Assembly (NCBI GenBank): GCA_028284675.1
Contig: JANQRI010000015.1
Coordinates: 124,001-188,000 of the forward strand
Direction: 5' to 3'
Length of the DNA: 64,000 bases
DNA from: Gammaproteobacteria bacterium
GTDB taxonomy: Bacteria; Pseudomonadota; Gammaproteobacteria; HTCC5015
The translations under genes and the position numbers were made by a program. The notes below the pieces were generated by a model. The model was given only the letters and a program-made list of their open reading frames with translations. It was not told the DNA's origin and searched no databases. Position 1 is the stretch's first letter. Every line of letters starts with the position of its first letter. Below, one piece after another: positions 24,810 through 36,424 of the stretch.

Positions 24810-26724
24810 TAAGGTCGTCCACCACACTGGGATCAGCCAGCGTCGAGGTGTCACCCAAATTTTCATAGTCATTAGCGGCAATCTTGCGAAGAATCCTGCG
24901 CATGATTTTACCCGAGCGGGTTTTGGGTAAACCTGGGGCCCACTGCAGTAAATCGGGCGTTGCAATTGGACCGATTTGCTGCCGAACCCACTGTTTCAAC
25001 TCAGCCTGCAACTCATCACTGGGTTCAATACCGCTAATCAAAGTAACATAAACGTAAATCCCCTGCCCTTTAATATCGTGCGGATAACCGACTACAGCAG
25101 CTTCGGCTACTTTTGCATGCGCAACCAGTGCGCTTTCAACCTCTGCCGTTCCCATTCGGTGCCCTGATACATTCAGCACATCATCGACTCTGCCGGTTAT
25201 CCAGTAATAGCCGTCTGCATCACGTCGTGCACCATCACCGGTAAAGTAACGATTTTCGTATGTTGAAAAGTAAGTATCTATAAAGCGTTGATGATCACCG
25301 TATACTGTGCGCATTTGCCCGGGCCAGCTGTCCAGCAATACCAGACTGCCTTCGGCTTCGCCGTCTAAAATATTGCCTTCGTTATCAACAATAGCCGGTT
25401 TAATACCGAACAATGGTTTTGTTGCTGAGCCGGGTTTTAGTTCGGTTGCACCTGCCAACGGGCTGATCAAAATACCACCCGTTTCGGTTTGCCACCAGGT
25501 ATCCACAATTGGACAGCGTTCCTCGCCGACCACTTTGTAATACCATTCCCAGGCTTCCGGATTGATCGGTTCGCCAACTGTGCCCAGCAGCCTTAATGTT
25601 GATCGTGAAGTTTGTTTGACCGGTGTTTCGCCCTGCCGCATTAATGCACGTATCGCAGTGGGTGCGGTGTAAAAAATATTGACTTTATGTTTGTCACAGA
25701 CTTGCCAGAACCTGTCCGGGCCCGGATAAGTCGGCACACCTTCAAACATTAGTGTCACAGCACCATTGGCTAATGGACCGTAAATAATATAGGTATGCCC
25801 TGTTATCCAGCCAACATCCGCGGTGCACCAGTATATATCACCATCATGGTAATCGAATACATGTTGATGAGTTAATGATGCATAAACCAGGTAACCGCCA
25901 CTGGTATGCAATACACCTTTTGGTTTTCCTGTCGAACCTGAAGTATACAAAATAAACAGCGGGTCTTCGGCTGCCATCTCAACAGGTGGGCAATCCGATG
26001 AAACTTTTTCAGCAATATCATGGAACCATACATCATGATTTTCATTCCATGCCACTTGGTTTCCGGTATTACGTATGACCAGCACTGTTTCAAGTGTTTT
26101 TACCGAAGGTTTCGCGGCCGCATCATCAACATTGGCTTTGAGTGGGATGGTTTTACCACCACGTACACCTTCATCAGTGGTGATAACCAGCTTGGAATCA
26201 CAGTCATTAATGCGATCAGCCAGTGAGTCAGGTGAAAAGCCTCCAAACACCACGGAGTGAACCGCACCGATACGTGCACAGGCAAGCATGGCATAAGCTG
26301 CCTCGGGAATCATCGGCATATAAATCGTTACGCGGTCGCCTTTGTTTACACCAAGCTCTTTCAGTACATTTGCAAAGCGGCAAACAGCTTCATAAAGCTC
26401 GCCATAGGTAATTGTTTTAGCGGTATCCGGCTCATCTCCTTCCCAAATGATTGCTGCCTGATCGCGACGCTGCGGCAAATGTCGGTCAATGCAATTATAG
26501 GAAACATTCAGCGTGCCATCATAGAACCAACGAATATGCAAATCATCTTTTGCATAAGAAACATCTTTTATTTTTGTATAGGGTTGTATCCAATCGATAC
26601 GCTTGCCCTGCTCTGCCCAAAATGTTTCGTTGTCCTCAATTGAGCTTCGATACATAGCATCGTACTGTGACTCAGATATCAATGCATTTTTTGCGAATGC
26701 TTCTTTGATGGAGTATTTGGACAC
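24787..26724 (-). CDS. acs: acetyl-CoA synthetase
   Basis: This 645-residue AMP-forming enzyme makes acetyl-CoA from acetate, ATP and CoA. Motifs seen are [13 protein letters not shown] (phosphate loop), [18 protein letters not shown] and, near the end, [11 protein letters not shown] with the Lys that is acetylated to switch the enzyme off. Length and N-terminus ([21 protein letters not shown]) match E. coli Acs. A strong hairpin in the 89 bases before it separates it from xylA, so it probably has its own promoter. Confidence 0.95.
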   Translation of the reverse strand: MSKYSIKEAFAKNALISESQYDAMYRSSIEDNETFWAEQGKRIDWIQPYTKIKDVSYAKDDLHIRWFYDGTLNVSYNCIDRHLPQRRDQAAIIWEGDEPDTAKTITYGELYEAVCRFANVLKELGVNKGDRVTIYMPMIPEAAYAMLACARIGAVHSVVFGGFSPDSLADRINDCDSKLVITTDEGVRGGKTIPLKANVDDAAAKPSVKTLETVLVIRNTGNQVAWNENHDVWFHDIAEKVSSDCPPVEMAAEDPLFILYTSGSTGKPKGVLHTSGGYLVYASLTHQHVFDYHDGDIYWCTADVGWITGHTYIIYGPLANGAVTLMFEGVPTYPGPDRFWQVCDKHKVNIFYTAPTAIRALMRQGETPVKQTSRSTLRLLGTVGEPINPEAWEWYYKVVGEERCPIVDTWWQTETGGILISPLAGATELKPGSATKPLFGIKPAIVDNEGNILDGEAEGSLVLLDSWPGQMRTVYGDHQRFIDTYFSTYENRYFTGDGARRDADGYYWITGRVDDVLNVSGHRMGTAEVESALVAHAKVAEAAVVGYPHDIKGQGIYVYVTLISGIEPSDELQAELKQWVRQQIGPIATPDLLQWAPGLPKTRSGKIMRRILRKIAANDYENLGDTSTLADPSVVDDLINNRQNR

Positions 26725-26764
26725 TGCAGCTCCCTCTTTGCCGGGTACTTTAGATGAAATCAGA

Positions 26765-26793
26765 AGCAGTTCGGCGATAAAAGCCGAACTGCT
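26765..26793 (-). terminator. strong hairpin between xylA and acs
   Basis: On the minus strand AGCAGTTCGGC and GCCGAACTGCT form a perfect 11-base-pair stem around a seven-base loop, 21 bases after the xylA stop. The following bases are only moderately T-rich. It probably ends or attenuates transcription of the xylose operon before acs. Confidence 0.6.
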
Positions 26794-26813
26794 CTATGTG
26801 TAGACTACAAGAA

Positions 26814-28157
26814 TTAAGCTTCAATCATGTACTGATTGATAACATTTTCGACCCACTCTTGTTTGCCGCTTGTGACGGCGGGTTCACCATTGTTTTGGGC
26901 ATAATCCCGCAAATCGCCCAAAGAAAGTTCACCGGATTCGAAGCGTTTGCCGTCGTTATTATCAAAGCTTGCATAGCGTTTTTGCTTAATCCCGGCAATT
27001 GGAGATTCTGTCAGGATTTTATGCGCGACTTCCAAACCGCGTGCAAAACCGTCCATACCCCCAACGTGACCGATGAACAAATCTTCAGGGTCAGTTGACT
27101 CACGCCGGACTTTCGCATCGAAGTTAAAACCACCCGTTTTAAAACCACCACCGGCTAGCAAGACCATCATGCCTTGAACACAATCGTATAGATCAACTGG
27201 GAACTGATCGGTATCCCAACCATTTTGTGGATCTCCACGATTGGCATCAATTGAACCCAATAAGCCTGCATCAGTACACATCTGCAGATCATGCGCAAAA
27301 CTATGCCCTGCCAGAGTTGCATGGTTAGCCTCAATATTCAAAGCAAAGTCTTTATCAAGGCCATGATGGCGCAAAAACCCGATTACGGTTTGTGCGTCGA
27401 AATCATATTGATGTTTCATAGGCTCCATTGGTTTAGGCTCTATTAAAAACGTGCCTTTAAAACCAATGCTGCGACCATAATCTCTGGCCATTGTTAAGAA
27501 ACGTGCAAAATGCTCCAGTTCACGGCGGGTATCCGTGTTAAACAGGCAGGCATACCCTTCGCGTCCTCCCCAAAACACATAGTTTTCACCGCCAAGTGCA
27601 ACGGTTGCATCCAGTGCCGCTTTAACCTGTGCACCTGCATGTGCAACAACATGAAAATCAGGGTTGGTCGAAGCACCATTCATATAGCGGGGATGGCTGA
27701 ACAGATTTGCAGTGCCCCAAAGCAGCTTCATACCGGTTTCCTGCTGACGCTCCTTGGCCATATCAACCAGTTTTTGCAGATTCTGTTCCGACCCGGCAAC
27801 ACCTTCACCTGCAGGCGCTATATCTCTGTCATGGAAACAGTAGTACGGCACTCCCAGTTTGGTGAAAAATTCAAATGCAGCATCCAGTTTCTGATAAGCC
27901 CGATCCATTGGGTCAGCTTTATCATCCCAGGGATACTGGCGTGTACCCGGACCAAACGGATCGGCTCCGGTTCCGCAGAACGTATGCCAATAACACACTG
28001 CAAAGCGCAGGTGTTCGGCCATCGTCTTATCTCCAACCTTTTTGTCGGCCTGATAATATTTAAATGCCAGCGGATTGTCCGATTTTGGCCCTTCATATTG
28101 AATTTGATTAATTCCCGGAAAATATTCACGGCTTCCGGTAAATACTGATTTACTCAT
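26814..28157 (-). CDS. xylA: xylose isomerase
   Basis: This 447-residue class II enzyme converts D-xylose to D-xylulose. Catalytic His is in [10 protein letters not shown]; metal ligands lie in LIEPKPMEP, the [14 protein letters not shown] segment and [17 protein letters not shown]. Length and the N-terminal [25 protein letters not shown] region fit the E. coli-type group. It follows xylB by 14 bases in the same direction. No xylose transporter or XylR lies nearby. Confidence 0.96.
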   Translation of the reverse strand: MSKSVFTGSREYFPGINQIQYEGPKSDNPLAFKYYQADKKVGDKTMAEHLRFAVCYWHTFCGTGADPFGPGTRQYPWDDKADPMDRAYQKLDAAFEFFTKLGVPYYCFHDRDIAPAGEGVAGSEQNLQKLVDMAKERQQETGMKLLWGTANLFSHPRYMNGASTNPDFHVVAHAGAQVKAALDATVALGGENYVFWGGREGYACLFNTDTRRELEHFARFLTMARDYGRSIGFKGTFLIEPKPMEPMKHQYDFDAQTVIGFLRHHGLDKDFALNIEANHATLAGHSFAHDLQMCTDAGLLGSIDANRGDPQNGWDTDQFPVDLYDCVQGMMVLLAGGGFKTGGFNFDAKVRRESTDPEDLFIGHVGGMDGFARGLEVAHKILTESPIAGIKQKRYASFDNNDGKRFESGELSLGDLRDYAQNNGEPAVTSGKQEWVENVINQYMIEA

Positions 28158-28171
28158 ATTTTATCCTCTGG

Positions 28172-29662
28172 CTAAGTGTATAAAGTTGTAACGGCTTCAA
28201 CCGCCTGTTGATAGCTTCTGAAAATTTCGTTGTAACTACTGACACGTTCTTTATCCGGCTCACAGTATCCTGCCGGATCTTCCTGCAGGTGCTCTTTGGC
28301 AATGTCAATCAGGCTTACTGATCCTGAGCTGTTTTCCAGCAACCAAAGCGCCTGCAAAGCTGCACCAAATGCCGCACCTTCATCCTGAATCAGAGTACTC
28401 ACCGGTGCCTGGCAAATGTCTGCCAACATTTGTCGCCAAGTGGCACTGCGTGCACCGCCACCGGTAAGACGAATGGACGTGATAGACATATCCAGTTTAC
28501 GCAATGCTTCAAGTCCTGTGCGCAAACCAAAATTTACGCCTTCCACTGCGGACCGAAGCAGGTTTGCCGGATTAACATTATTGTTATCCAAACCTAATAT
28601 GCAGGCCTTGCCATTTGGTAAATTAGGTGTGCGCTCTCCACTGAAAAAAGGTAGAGTCAAAACGCCTTCAGAGCCAACTGGAGATTCACTTATATGTTTT
28701 TCAAAGTCATTTAAATCTTTTTTCAGCAAACCTCGCATCAACTCTGTTGATACCGTGCAATTCATAGTGCACAGCAACGGCAACCAACCGCCGGTCGAAG
28801 AACAAAATGCCGCAATTTGCCCGGCAGGGTCGACAATCGGCTTGTCAGAATAACCGTATACTGTACCCGAGGTTCCAAGGCTGATTGTAATATCACCTTC
28901 ACGAAGATTAGCGGTGCCGATTGCCCCCATCATATTATCACCACCACCGACAGCTACTATCACATCCGGTTTTAAACCTAGTTCATCGGCACGTGCCGGG
29001 TCCAGGCGCCCTACTTGCTGATCAGGTTTCAGCAATGGCGGTAAACAGTCTTTCAGGTCGCGGTCAGCGTCAATGGCTTGAAGCATTTTGGATGACCATT
29101 CACGCTCGTATATATTCAAAAAACCAGTGCCTGATGCATCACCGTACTCCATGCAGCGTTCACCTGTCAGCCAAAAATTAATATAATCATGTGGCAACAT
29201 TATCGTGTGCAGCTTTTGATACAACTCAGGATGAGTTTGCTTTAGCCATAAAACTTTAGAGGCTGTGTAACCCGCGACAATCGTATTGCCCATTTCGGCA
29301 ATACATTTTTCTTCGCCGCCGTAAGCATTGATAATTTGTTCACATTGTGCGGTTGTGGAAGTATCACACCAAAGCTTCACCGGGCATAGCACATCACCTT
29401 TTTCGTCAACAGCAACAAAGCCATGCTGCTGGCCGGAAACCGCAATAGCCGAAATCGAACTTCTGACAGTCGCATCTATTTGCTGAAGGCAGTTTACAAT
29501 TGCGTCAGTCCACCAATGTGCCAGCTGTTCAGCACTGCCGTCAGGCTTGGTCGCCAAATCAAGCGCTGACGTGGTGTTGGAAATTATCTCTCGCTTGTCA
29601 CTGTTATATACTACTGCTTTAACGCTCTGGGTACCGACGTCAAAGCCAAGCACTATTGCCAT
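28172..29662 (-). CDS. xylB: xylulokinase
   Basis: This 496-residue sugar kinase of the FGGY family phosphorylates D-xylulose at O5. GFDVGTQSVKAVVYN, AVSGQQHGFV (with the catalytic Asp region further on, VGGGDNMMGAIG), SLGTSGTVYGYSD and RLTGGGARSATWRQMLADI are seen. It lies 38 bases after the glycosidase gene and 14 before xylA, all in one direction, so the three form an operon feeding pentose sugar into the pentose phosphate pathway. Confidence 0.95.
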   Translation of the reverse strand: MAIVLGFDVGTQSVKAVVYNSDKREIISNTTSALDLATKPDGSAEQLAHWWTDAIVNCLQQIDATVRSSISAIAVSGQQHGFVAVDEKGDVLCPVKLWCDTSTTAQCEQIINAYGGEEKCIAEMGNTIVAGYTASKVLWLKQTHPELYQKLHTIMLPHDYINFWLTGERCMEYGDASGTGFLNIYEREWSSKMLQAIDADRDLKDCLPPLLKPDQQVGRLDPARADELGLKPDVIVAVGGGDNMMGAIGTANLREGDITISLGTSGTVYGYSDKPIVDPAGQIAAFCSSTGGWLPLLCTMNCTVSTELMRGLLKKDLNDFEKHISESPVGSEGVLTLPFFSGERTPNLPNGKACILGLDNNNVNPANLLRSAVEGVNFGLRTGLEALRKLDMSITSIRLTGGGARSATWRQMLADICQAPVSTLIQDEGAAFGAALQALWLLENSSGSVSLIDIAKEHLQEDPAGYCEPDKERVSSYNEIFRSYQQAVEAVTTLYT

Positions 29663-29700
29663 GAAAATATCCTCGTTTTATATAGATTTAGCCAGCTAGG

Positions 29701-30756
29701 CTACATTGCTTCATGGCGGGAGCCGAGTATTTGTGAGTCGCTATCAATTTCCTGTGATAAACTCACCGTCAATGTCAAACGCCCCTCATCGTCAGCTTCC
29801 ACCGGAACAGGGTTGGAAACCTCACCAAGAAATTCACCGCTCTGATTAACATTTCTAAACCCCATAAACACCGGTTTACCGGCCGGGTCATTTACTATTT
29901 TGCCACAGTAGTGTGTTCCGGTTGGGTTTCCGGCAAAAAAAGGTAATTCCCCTAAGCGCCAGGGACCATTCGGAGTCGTCGCAATATAATAATGTGCTCC
30001 GGAATAACGGCTGAATTCAGCTTGACCCGCATCTGCCAGACTTTGCTTAAAAGCTTCCGCGTAGTGCTCATTGAATACACTGAATATCAAATAGTGATGG
30101 TTTTTAATTTTAAGATACTGAGGTACTTCACATTCATTAAAGCTGCCTGAGGGTGTTACAGGCGCTGCGGCATGCCATTCGAATAAGTCTTTTGAGTGAG
30201 CAATTCCTATGGCGCCTCGTCCGTCAGCCGGGCCATCCTTATGCCGCGCAGTGAAATACATGCGAAAACCCTCGCCGTCAGGGTTTTTTATAACATAAGG
30301 ATCCCGCCATGCTATCATCCGAAATTGGTCCTGTGGATGGTCGACCAACTCTGAATCATACCAACGCTGATCCAGCTCAAGCACCGGATTTTCTTTGTAG
30401 CGCTCCCAATGCTGGAGATCATTTGAGGTTGCCACCCCTATACGCTGTGTTTTTGCACCATCGGTACTCGATAAAGCCGTATAGAATAGATACCAGCGAT
30501 CCCCATCAGCAAATACAGAGCCGGACCAAATAGCATGGTCATCCCATGCAGGCTCCGCAGACTTTTCAAAGCATGTACCCAGATTTTTCCAGTGAATCAA
30601 ATCCCGGGAAACAGCATGGCCGATGGAGGTTTTAAAATGCCGCAAATCAGGGTCCCCAATGCTTCGATCAGCCTGCAAAAAAAACATATGGTAATTTTCA
30701 GCTTCTTTTGTGAACCAAAAATCCCATATCCACTTATCATTTAATCGAAATGCCAT
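29701..30756 (-). CDS. five-bladed beta-propeller glycosidase (GH32/GH43/GH68 superfamily)
   Basis: The protein has 351 residues and no signal peptide, so it acts in the cytoplasm. Blade motifs include WIWDFWF with YHMFFLQAD (nucleophile Asp region), DDHAIWSGSVF, WRDPYVI and ECEVPQYL (acid/base Glu). The RDP and EC pairs are those of clan GH-J (GH32/GH68) though the WMNDPNG box is changed. First position in a xylose operon would suit a beta-xylosidase (GH43) or an enzyme for sucrose-like or xylosyl oligosaccharides. The substrate is not decided by the sequence. Confidence 0.7.
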   Translation of the reverse strand: MAFRLNDKWIWDFWFTKEAENYHMFFLQADRSIGDPDLRHFKTSIGHAVSRDLIHWKNLGTCFEKSAEPAWDDHAIWSGSVFADGDRWYLFYTALSSTDGAKTQRIGVATSNDLQHWERYKENPVLELDQRWYDSELVDHPQDQFRMIAWRDPYVIKNPDGEGFRMYFTARHKDGPADGRGAIGIAHSKDLFEWHAAAPVTPSGSFNECEVPQYLKIKNHHYLIFSVFNEHYAEAFKQSLADAGQAEFSRYSGAHYYIATTPNGPWRLGELPFFAGNPTGTHYCGKIVNDPAGKPVFMGFRNVNQSGEFLGEVSNPVPVEADDEGRLTLTVSLSQEIDSDSQILGSRHEAM

Positions 30757-31278
30757 AAGCCTACGCTGTTTTTAAAGTCAAAAAATCATATTGGAGCCAA
30801 CCTGAATCAGGATCTGGATTGTATGCTGACAAGGCTGAAAAAAAATCCATAAAAATCAAAAACTTAAATTACAAGTACACAGGCTGGTGCTTGCTTTGAA
30901 AAGCGCCATGCCTGAGTTTGGTCTGGCTAGGGCCCGCAGGGTAAGATTTACTTCACATATAGTCAATAGCACGGACTTTTGAATTATTGAATTACCCGCA
31001 TTTAGGGCTCACCGAAAGGCTTAAAGTCACATCAGGCAACAAGCCTGGCTGCTTGGTCAGTACGCCAAACTATTCATACAAGTGTTGTAGCTGCCAGTAA
31101 ATTGGCGCTGAATTTTATCCATGCCGTCAATAGCTTGGCAAATTAATATGAAGCTAACTCATAAATATTCCTCTACTGGGCTGTTTTACGAGGTCAATTC
31201 ATAATAAAGCTCACACCACTATTTGGTACGTATATTGCACAGTGAATGAGTATCAATATTAACTCAGGAGCCACATGG
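30757..31278. other. intergenic region between divergent glycosidase and kinase genes
   Basis: About 520 bases hold the promoters of the xylose operon (minus strand) and of the GAF-PAS kinase (plus strand). The first 150 bases next to the glycosidase are A-rich. Short inverted repeats such as CAAGC/GCTTG near 31050 are weak. No ORF with a ribosome site, RNA gene or FNR box was seen. Confidence 0.4.
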
Positions 31279-32988
31279 ATGAGTGTACAAAGTGAACGAA
31301 ACCAGAGCGTCATACCGCCTGTAACGTTTATTAACAAACATAGCACAAGAGGTCCGCTACCCACTTTATCTGTTGTTCAAGCTATTAATGAGGCAGCTCA
31401 ACTGTTTCTTAAAGCCGATTCGTGGGAATATGCAGCGAATGAGGTGCTTACATCCATTGGCCGCGTTTTCAATATCAGCCGTATCAGCATACTTAAAAAA
31501 ACCACCACAGCAAACCATGACCCACTCGCCATGCGCTGCATTTATGAATGGGCTGATGAAGGTGTTACAAAAGTATTGGGGCAAATCGCGCCACGTACTA
31601 TTATGGAAGAAAAGGTATATGAAGCCTGGATACATGAATTAAATCAAGGAAAGACTATAAAGCGTAATATCAGCTCAACCGAAAAACTGGAAAAAGCTTA
31701 TCTGGACACCATACATGTACAAAGTATGGTTGCATGCCCGTTAATGGTTCGGCAAACCCTGTGGGGAAGTTTGCTATTCGAAGAATGCCGTCATGACAGG
31801 CCCTGGTCTGAAGGCAACCTGGAAACTATGAATATGGTAGCCACCTTATTTGCCTCAGCCATAGAAGGCGGTTTGATGGTTCAACAGCTTAAGGAAACTG
31901 AAAGCCGTTTCCAAATAGTTTCCCGCGCGACAAATGATTCAGTATACGACTGGGATATGCAGGCGGATACCATCTGGCGCAGCCCTAATACTGAAATGAT
32001 ATTCGGTTACCGTATGACCGAAATTAATGGTAATGCACAGTGGTGGCAAAAACATATTCATCCGGCTGATAAATCACGGGTACTTGATGAATTAATAAAT
32101 TTAAATCGTTCCGGTAATGGTTTTTGGTCATCCGAGTATCGTTTTCGCCATGCAAGTGGGCAGTATATGCATATTCTGGATAGAGCTTATGTGGCATATG
32201 ACACTAACAATGAACCCAAAAGACTGATTGGCTCCATGCTTGATATTACGAAAGTGAAAAAGAATGAAATTGAGCTTGAGCTTTCACGTGACCGTTTACG
32301 GCGTCTGGCACTGCACTCACAGATGATTCGTGAAGAAGAGCGTAAACACCTCTCCAGAGAGTTGCATGATGAATTCGCACAGATATTAACCGGCATAAAA
32401 TACAACCTGGAGTGGCTTAAATCAAAAGTCACCAATGAAAATGCAGATATAATGGAGTGCGTAACAGAAACCTCCGAAGTGGTTTCCAATACGATGGAGA
32501 AAGTCAAAGAAATCGCGATGGCTTTACGCCCATCGATCATCGATGATGTCGGGTTGTTGGAAGCCATCAAATGGCAGTTATCAAAATTTCAGGATATGAG
32601 CTGCTGTCGCTGTGTACTTGAAAATCAAATAGATGACTTAAAAATGGATAATGAGTCAGAAATTGCGATTTTTAGAATTTTGCAGGAATCGCTGGCTAAT
32701 GTTGCGCGTCATGCAAAAGCTGACTTGGTTGAAATAACATTACAGCAGCATGAACAGGAATTGATACTGCAGGTTAAAGATAATGGTATAGGAATACCTG
32801 AATTTCTTATTGATAGTGCTGACTCTATCGGGTTGTTGGGAATGAGAGAACGTGCAAGCGCGATTGGCGGCACCTTGGATATACATCGATTAACACATGG
32901 CGGCACGGCAGTTGTTTTAAAAGTATCTTTACAAGCGCCTAAACCACATATGGATTTGCGTTTAAAACTTAAAGAGCAGCAGCACTAG
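31279..32988 (+). CDS. GAF-PAS sensor histidine kinase, NarX/DegS type
   Basis: The protein has 569 residues from ATG 31279, chosen because AGGAG lies eight bases before it; the in-frame ATG at 31246 has no ribosome site. No membrane helix is found, so it is cytoplasmic. A GAF domain spans about 25-190, a PAS/PAC pair about 205-325, a HisKA_3 dimerisation domain about 340-415 (ERKHLSRELHDEFAQILTG with the acceptor His) and an ATPase domain about 450-550 (QESLANVARHAKA, DNGIGI, GLLGMRERA). This kinase type pairs with LuxR-type regulators, but none is adjacent. It overlaps the convergent fusion gene by 20 bases. Confidence 0.88.
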   Translation: MSVQSERNQSVIPPVTFINKHSTRGPLPTLSVVQAINEAAQLFLKADSWEYAANEVLTSIGRVFNISRISILKKTTTANHDPLAMRCIYEWADEGVTKVLGQIAPRTIMEEKVYEAWIHELNQGKTIKRNISSTEKLEKAYLDTIHVQSMVACPLMVRQTLWGSLLFEECRHDRPWSEGNLETMNMVATLFASAIEGGLMVQQLKETESRFQIVSRATNDSVYDWDMQADTIWRSPNTEMIFGYRMTEINGNAQWWQKHIHPADKSRVLDELINLNRSGNGFWSSEYRFRHASGQYMHILDRAYVAYDTNNEPKRLIGSMLDITKVKKNEIELELSRDRLRRLALHSQMIREEERKHLSRELHDEFAQILTGIKYNLEWLKSKVTNENADIMECVTETSEVVSNTMEKVKEIAMALRPSIIDDVGLLEAIKWQLSKFQDMSCCRCVLENQIDDLKMDNESEIAIFRILQESLANVARHAKADLVEITLQQHEQELILQVKDNGIGIPEFLIDSADSIGLLGMRERASAIGGTLDIHRLTHGGTAVVLKVSLQAPKPHMDLRLKLKEQQH

Positions 32989-35900
32989 TACTTTTTTCTG
33001 ATTTAGCAACAGGTGCTTTCTCAGTATATGGATGAGTCTCTGAAACAGGCAAAGCGAAATAAAATATACTGCCTTTGCCTGGCTTGGATTCCAGCCAAAT
33101 TCGTCCGTTATGCCGCTCAATAATACGCTTCGTGATTGCAAGCCCCAGCCCGGTGCCTGGATAATCACTGTCAGAATGCAGGCGTTTAAAAATTACGAAT
33201 ACTTTATCGAAATGAACCGGGTCTATTCCAATACCGTTATCCTTCACTGAAAATATCCACTCATCGTTTTCATGTTCAACACTAATCTCGATTTTAGGCG
33301 GCTTGCTCTTATTATATTTCAATGCATTTTCAATCAAGTTTACGAACACCCGCGTCAATTGAGTGCTGTCAATTTTTAGTTTAGGCATCGCTGTATGCAA
33401 TATTATCGCGCTTCGCGAACTGATATCATCGGCTAAAAATTCCAGAGCACCATTCAGTATTTTGTCACATGCAGTCGAGACAAATTCCCCGCCCCGGGTA
33501 TTAATACGCGAATATTGCAACAAACCGTCGACCAATCGTGACATTTTAAATGCAGCAGACTTAACATAACCAAAATACTCTTTCACATCCGAATCAAGAG
33601 TAGTGGCTTCTTTTTTGTCAAGTAGATCAATAAATCCGGCTATTTGCCGTAGTGGCGCCTGCAAGTCATGTGATGCAACATAAGCGAAATCACGCAACTC
33701 CTGATTAGTGGACTCCAGTTTCTTAACCAGGCGTGCTAACTCGGTTGTTGTCTGTTTAATTAAAGTAATATCGATAAATGTCAATACTACGCCATCGACA
33801 GTAGCTTTTTCGTTATGATAAGGCAAGGCTCTCATCAGTAACCATTGCTCTGCAGGTATTTCCAGTTCTTTTTCAATACCAGCATCATTTTCAATAACAT
33901 TTTCTATCAGTTCAATCAGCTCATGTTTTTCTATTTTTAAGCGATGAGAAATATCCTGAAAAGGCCGGCCAATATCACGGTCCAGAATATTAACAACTGA
34001 AGTGGCTGCGGCGGTGAACTTTCGAATTCGCAGTGACTTGTCTAAAAACACGGTACCAATTTCAGTGCCGGTCAATAAGTTTTCAACATCATTGTTCAGC
34101 TGTACCAATTCTTCGATTTTGTGTTGATATTCAATATTGACCGTGTGGAGCTCTTCGTTTACCGAGTGCAGTTCCTCGTTGGTGCTTTGCAGCTCTTCAT
34201 TTGTGCTTTGCAATTCCTCATTAGTGCTCTGCAGCTCTTCATTTGTGGCTAACAGCTCTTCATTCGAAGCCTGCAATTCCTCATTGCTGGCCTCAAGCTC
34301 TTCGTTTGTGGCCTGTAAATGCTCTTTTGTATACTGCAGTTCGGATTCGAGGTCTCTGATCTGCTGTATTGCATGGCTGTCAACTTCAACAGTAATAGGG
34401 TCACTCTCGGCAAGCGGTTTGGTACCAATATTTTCTATGCCTATAAAATAAAACAACTTGTTACTGCGCCGGTTGCGTAAAGGCTTAACCATTATGGAAA
34501 GCAGCTTTTGCTCTTTAGCATCGTCAATTTTTATATCTTTAAATAGAACGGACTGGCCTTCGTTGTTTGCACGATGTAATGCGGCACTTAAAGCAGAACT
34601 CAAATGCGGATCAACAATACTAATCAGGTTATTGGTGGCACGACCTTCCCGGGGTTTTATAAAGCTACTGGCATCACCAAAAATATGAAATAACTCGAAA
34701 TGCTCATCGATTAAAAAACCTGTATGTGCAAACTCCTGTAATAGCGACTCATAAGCCCAGGTGATCGTTGATTCAATCGGATTGGTCGTTTGTCTGCGAA
34801 ACCTGGAATGGTTGCCGGTAATAACCCTTGACATTGCCGGACGAGTTACAGATAAAGGCCTGGAGTCGGGCAAACGAACATCACGGCGTTTTTTATAAAC
34901 TTTCCACTGATTGCTGATCAAATCAAACTCATCTTCGAGCCCTGAGAGAGATTCGCTGGGCCCCAAAAATAAATAGCCGTTCGCATGCAGTGCAAAATGA
35001 AACAGAGAATACACTTTTTTCTGTACGGATGGGTCAAGATAAATTAACAAATTACGGCATACAACCAAGTCAAGGTTGGTGAACGGAGGGTCACTCATCA
35101 CATTTTGCGGTGCAAAAATTACCAGTTTCCGCAATTCCCGGCTGACCGTATATTTATCATCTTTTTTGGTAAAAAATTTCTTTAATCGCTTTATGGAAAT
35201 ATCATCCTGAATGCGATCACTGAAAACCCCGGCAGCTGCCTTATCCAGAGAAGCTTGATGGATATCGGTTGCGAATAGCTTTATCTCGGCGGAAATTTTA
35301 TGTTTTTCCGTAAACTCATGCAGTAGCATGGCCACTGAATAAGCTTCCTCGCCCGTTGCACACCCCGGTAGCCAAACTCTGATTTCATCTTCAGGCTGCT
35401 TATGGCCGGCCACTTTAGGGATAATCTCTTTTTCCAATAACTCAAATGCAGGGGCATCCCTAAAAAACCGCGTAACACCGATCAGTAAATCATGATAAAG
35501 GTTATCCAACTCAACCGGCATCTGCGTCAGATAATTAACATAGTCGGTAAGATTTTCGCAGTGAGTAATGCTCATGCGCCGTTCTATACGACGATCTACA
35601 GTGGACGGCTTGTAGTATTTAAACTCTATACCATACCGCAGTCGTAACAACTCAAAAATATCGTGTAACTCCGGTTGGTCAAAACTCAATGCCGGCAGTA
35701 ATGAAATACCCTCGGCTCTTTTTTCCGGACTTCGGATATACTGCAATACCGCGTCGGGCATTGCGCCCGGGGGTAAAACCAAATCGACCATCCCGGTTTT
35801 TACCGCAGCACGCGGCATGCCATCAAAACCGGCAGACTCTTCATCCTGAGAAATAACAAACCCGCCTACTTCATGAATATCGCGTATACCCCGCGATCCG

Positions 35901-36424
35901 TCACTGCCGGTACCCGACAGAATAATAGCGATCGAGCGGTTTCGATAATCCTGCGCTAATGAGCGAAAAAACGCATCAATGGGTAAATTTAAACCCTGGG
36001 TTTTTTCCTGATCGGTCAGTAACAACTTGCCACTGGCAACAATCATATTTTTTTTCGGAGGAATCAGGTATATGGCATTTTTTTTTACCTGCATTTCATT
36101 TTCAACGCGGTAAATTTCCATATCGGTATGGCGTGCCAAAATTTCATCCATCAGGCTGCGGAAGTCAGGTGATAAATGCTGAACAAGCACAAAACTTAAA
36201 CCACTTTTTGGCGGAACGTTTTCAAAAAACGCTTCTATTGCTTCAAGACCGCCGGCAGAAGCCCCCAAACCAACCAAAAATTTCGGTTTATCATTAACAA
36301 CAGGCATTTCTTCCAAATGCTTATTAGGGTTATCCGGCATCTGACGGCCATTCCTTTCTGTCGGAGTTGTTGGAAAGCCTGAAATGGCATTATCATCCGA
36401 AGTGGTGCCATCCTTGTCTGTCAT
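32969..36424 (-). CDS. CheB-CheR-PAS-histidine kinase fusion
   Basis: This soluble protein has 1151 residues. A CheB methylesterase domain (about 45-235) shows the triad in [16 protein letters not shown] and [10 protein letters not shown] CheR methyltransferase domain (about 250-520) has [14 protein letters not shown] and CRNLLIYLD. Then come a PAS-like region, a coiled coil (about 690-765) of repeated T/S-N-E-E-L-x-S heptads, another PAS (about 790-890) and a kinase core with the acceptor His in [11 protein letters not shown] and GTGLGLAI. No chemoreceptor, CheA or CheW is nearby, so it probably works outside classical chemotaxis. Such fusions are widespread but poorly characterised. Confidence 0.9.
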   Translation of the reverse strand: MTDKDGTTSDDNAISGFPTTPTERNGRQMPDNPNKHLEEMPVVNDKPKFLVGLGASAGGLEAIEAFFENVPPKSGLSFVLVQHLSPDFRSLMDEILARHTDMEIYRVENEMQVKKNAIYLIPPKKNMIVASGKLLLTDQEKTQGLNLPIDAFFRSLAQDYRNRSIAIILSGTGSDGSRGIRDIHEVGGFVISQDEESAGFDGMPRAAVKTGMVDLVLPPGAMPDAVLQYIRSPEKRAEGISLLPALSFDQPELHDIFELLRLRYGIEFKYYKPSTVDRRIERRMSITHCENLTDYVNYLTQMPVELDNLYHDLLIGVTRFFRDAPAFELLEKEIIPKVAGHKQPEDEIRVWLPGCATGEEAYSVAMLLHEFTEKHKISAEIKLFATDIHQASLDKAAAGVFSDRIQDDISIKRLKKFFTKKDDKYTVSRELRKLVIFAPQNVMSDPPFTNLDLVVCRNLLIYLDPSVQKKVYSLFHFALHANGYLFLGPSESLSGLEDEFDLISNQWKVYKKRRDVRLPDSRPLSVTRPAMSRVITGNHSRFRRQTTNPIESTITWAYESLLQEFAHTGFLIDEHFELFHIFGDASSFIKPREGRATNNLISIVDPHLSSALSAALHRANNEGQSVLFKDIKIDDAKEQKLLSIMVKPLRNRRSNKLFYFIGIENIGTKPLAESDPITVEVDSHAIQQIRDLESELQYTKEHLQATNEELEASNEELQASNEELLATNEELQSTNEELQSTNEELQSTNEELHSVNEELHTVNIEYQHKIEELVQLNNDVENLLTGTEIGTVFLDKSLRIRKFTAAATSVVNILDRDIGRPFQDISHRLKIEKHELIELIENVIENDAGIEKELEIPAEQWLLMRALPYHNEKATVDGVVLTFIDITLIKQTTTELARLVKKLESTNQELRDFAYVASHDLQAPLRQIAGFIDLLDKKEATTLDSDVKEYFGYVKSAAFKMSRLVDGLLQYSRINTRGGEFVSTACDKILNGALEFLADDISSRSAIILHTAMPKLKIDSTQLTRVFVNLIENALKYNKSKPPKIEISVEHENDEWIFSVKDNGIGIDPVHFDKVFVIFKRLHSDSDYPGTGLGLAITKRIIERHNGRIWLESKPGKGSIFYFALPVSETHPYTEKAPVAKSEKSTSAAAL
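34140..34325 (-). repeat. 21-bp coding repeats for a heptad coiled coil
   Basis: Eight or more in-frame copies of a 21-base unit encode x-T/S-N-E-E-L-x within the fusion kinase gene. They lie between the CheR part and the last PAS domain. The copies differ at third positions, so the repeat is kept by selection on protein rather than recent duplication. Confidence 0.8.

Noticed and set aside
27510..28148. 212-residue plus-strand ORF
   Set aside because: It is the shadow of xylA; no motif or ribosome site supports it.
34137..34451. 104-residue plus-strand ORF rich in Ser and Cys
   Set aside because: It is the antisense of the heptad repeats in the CheB-CheR-kinase gene; the apparent repeats come from that coding sequence.
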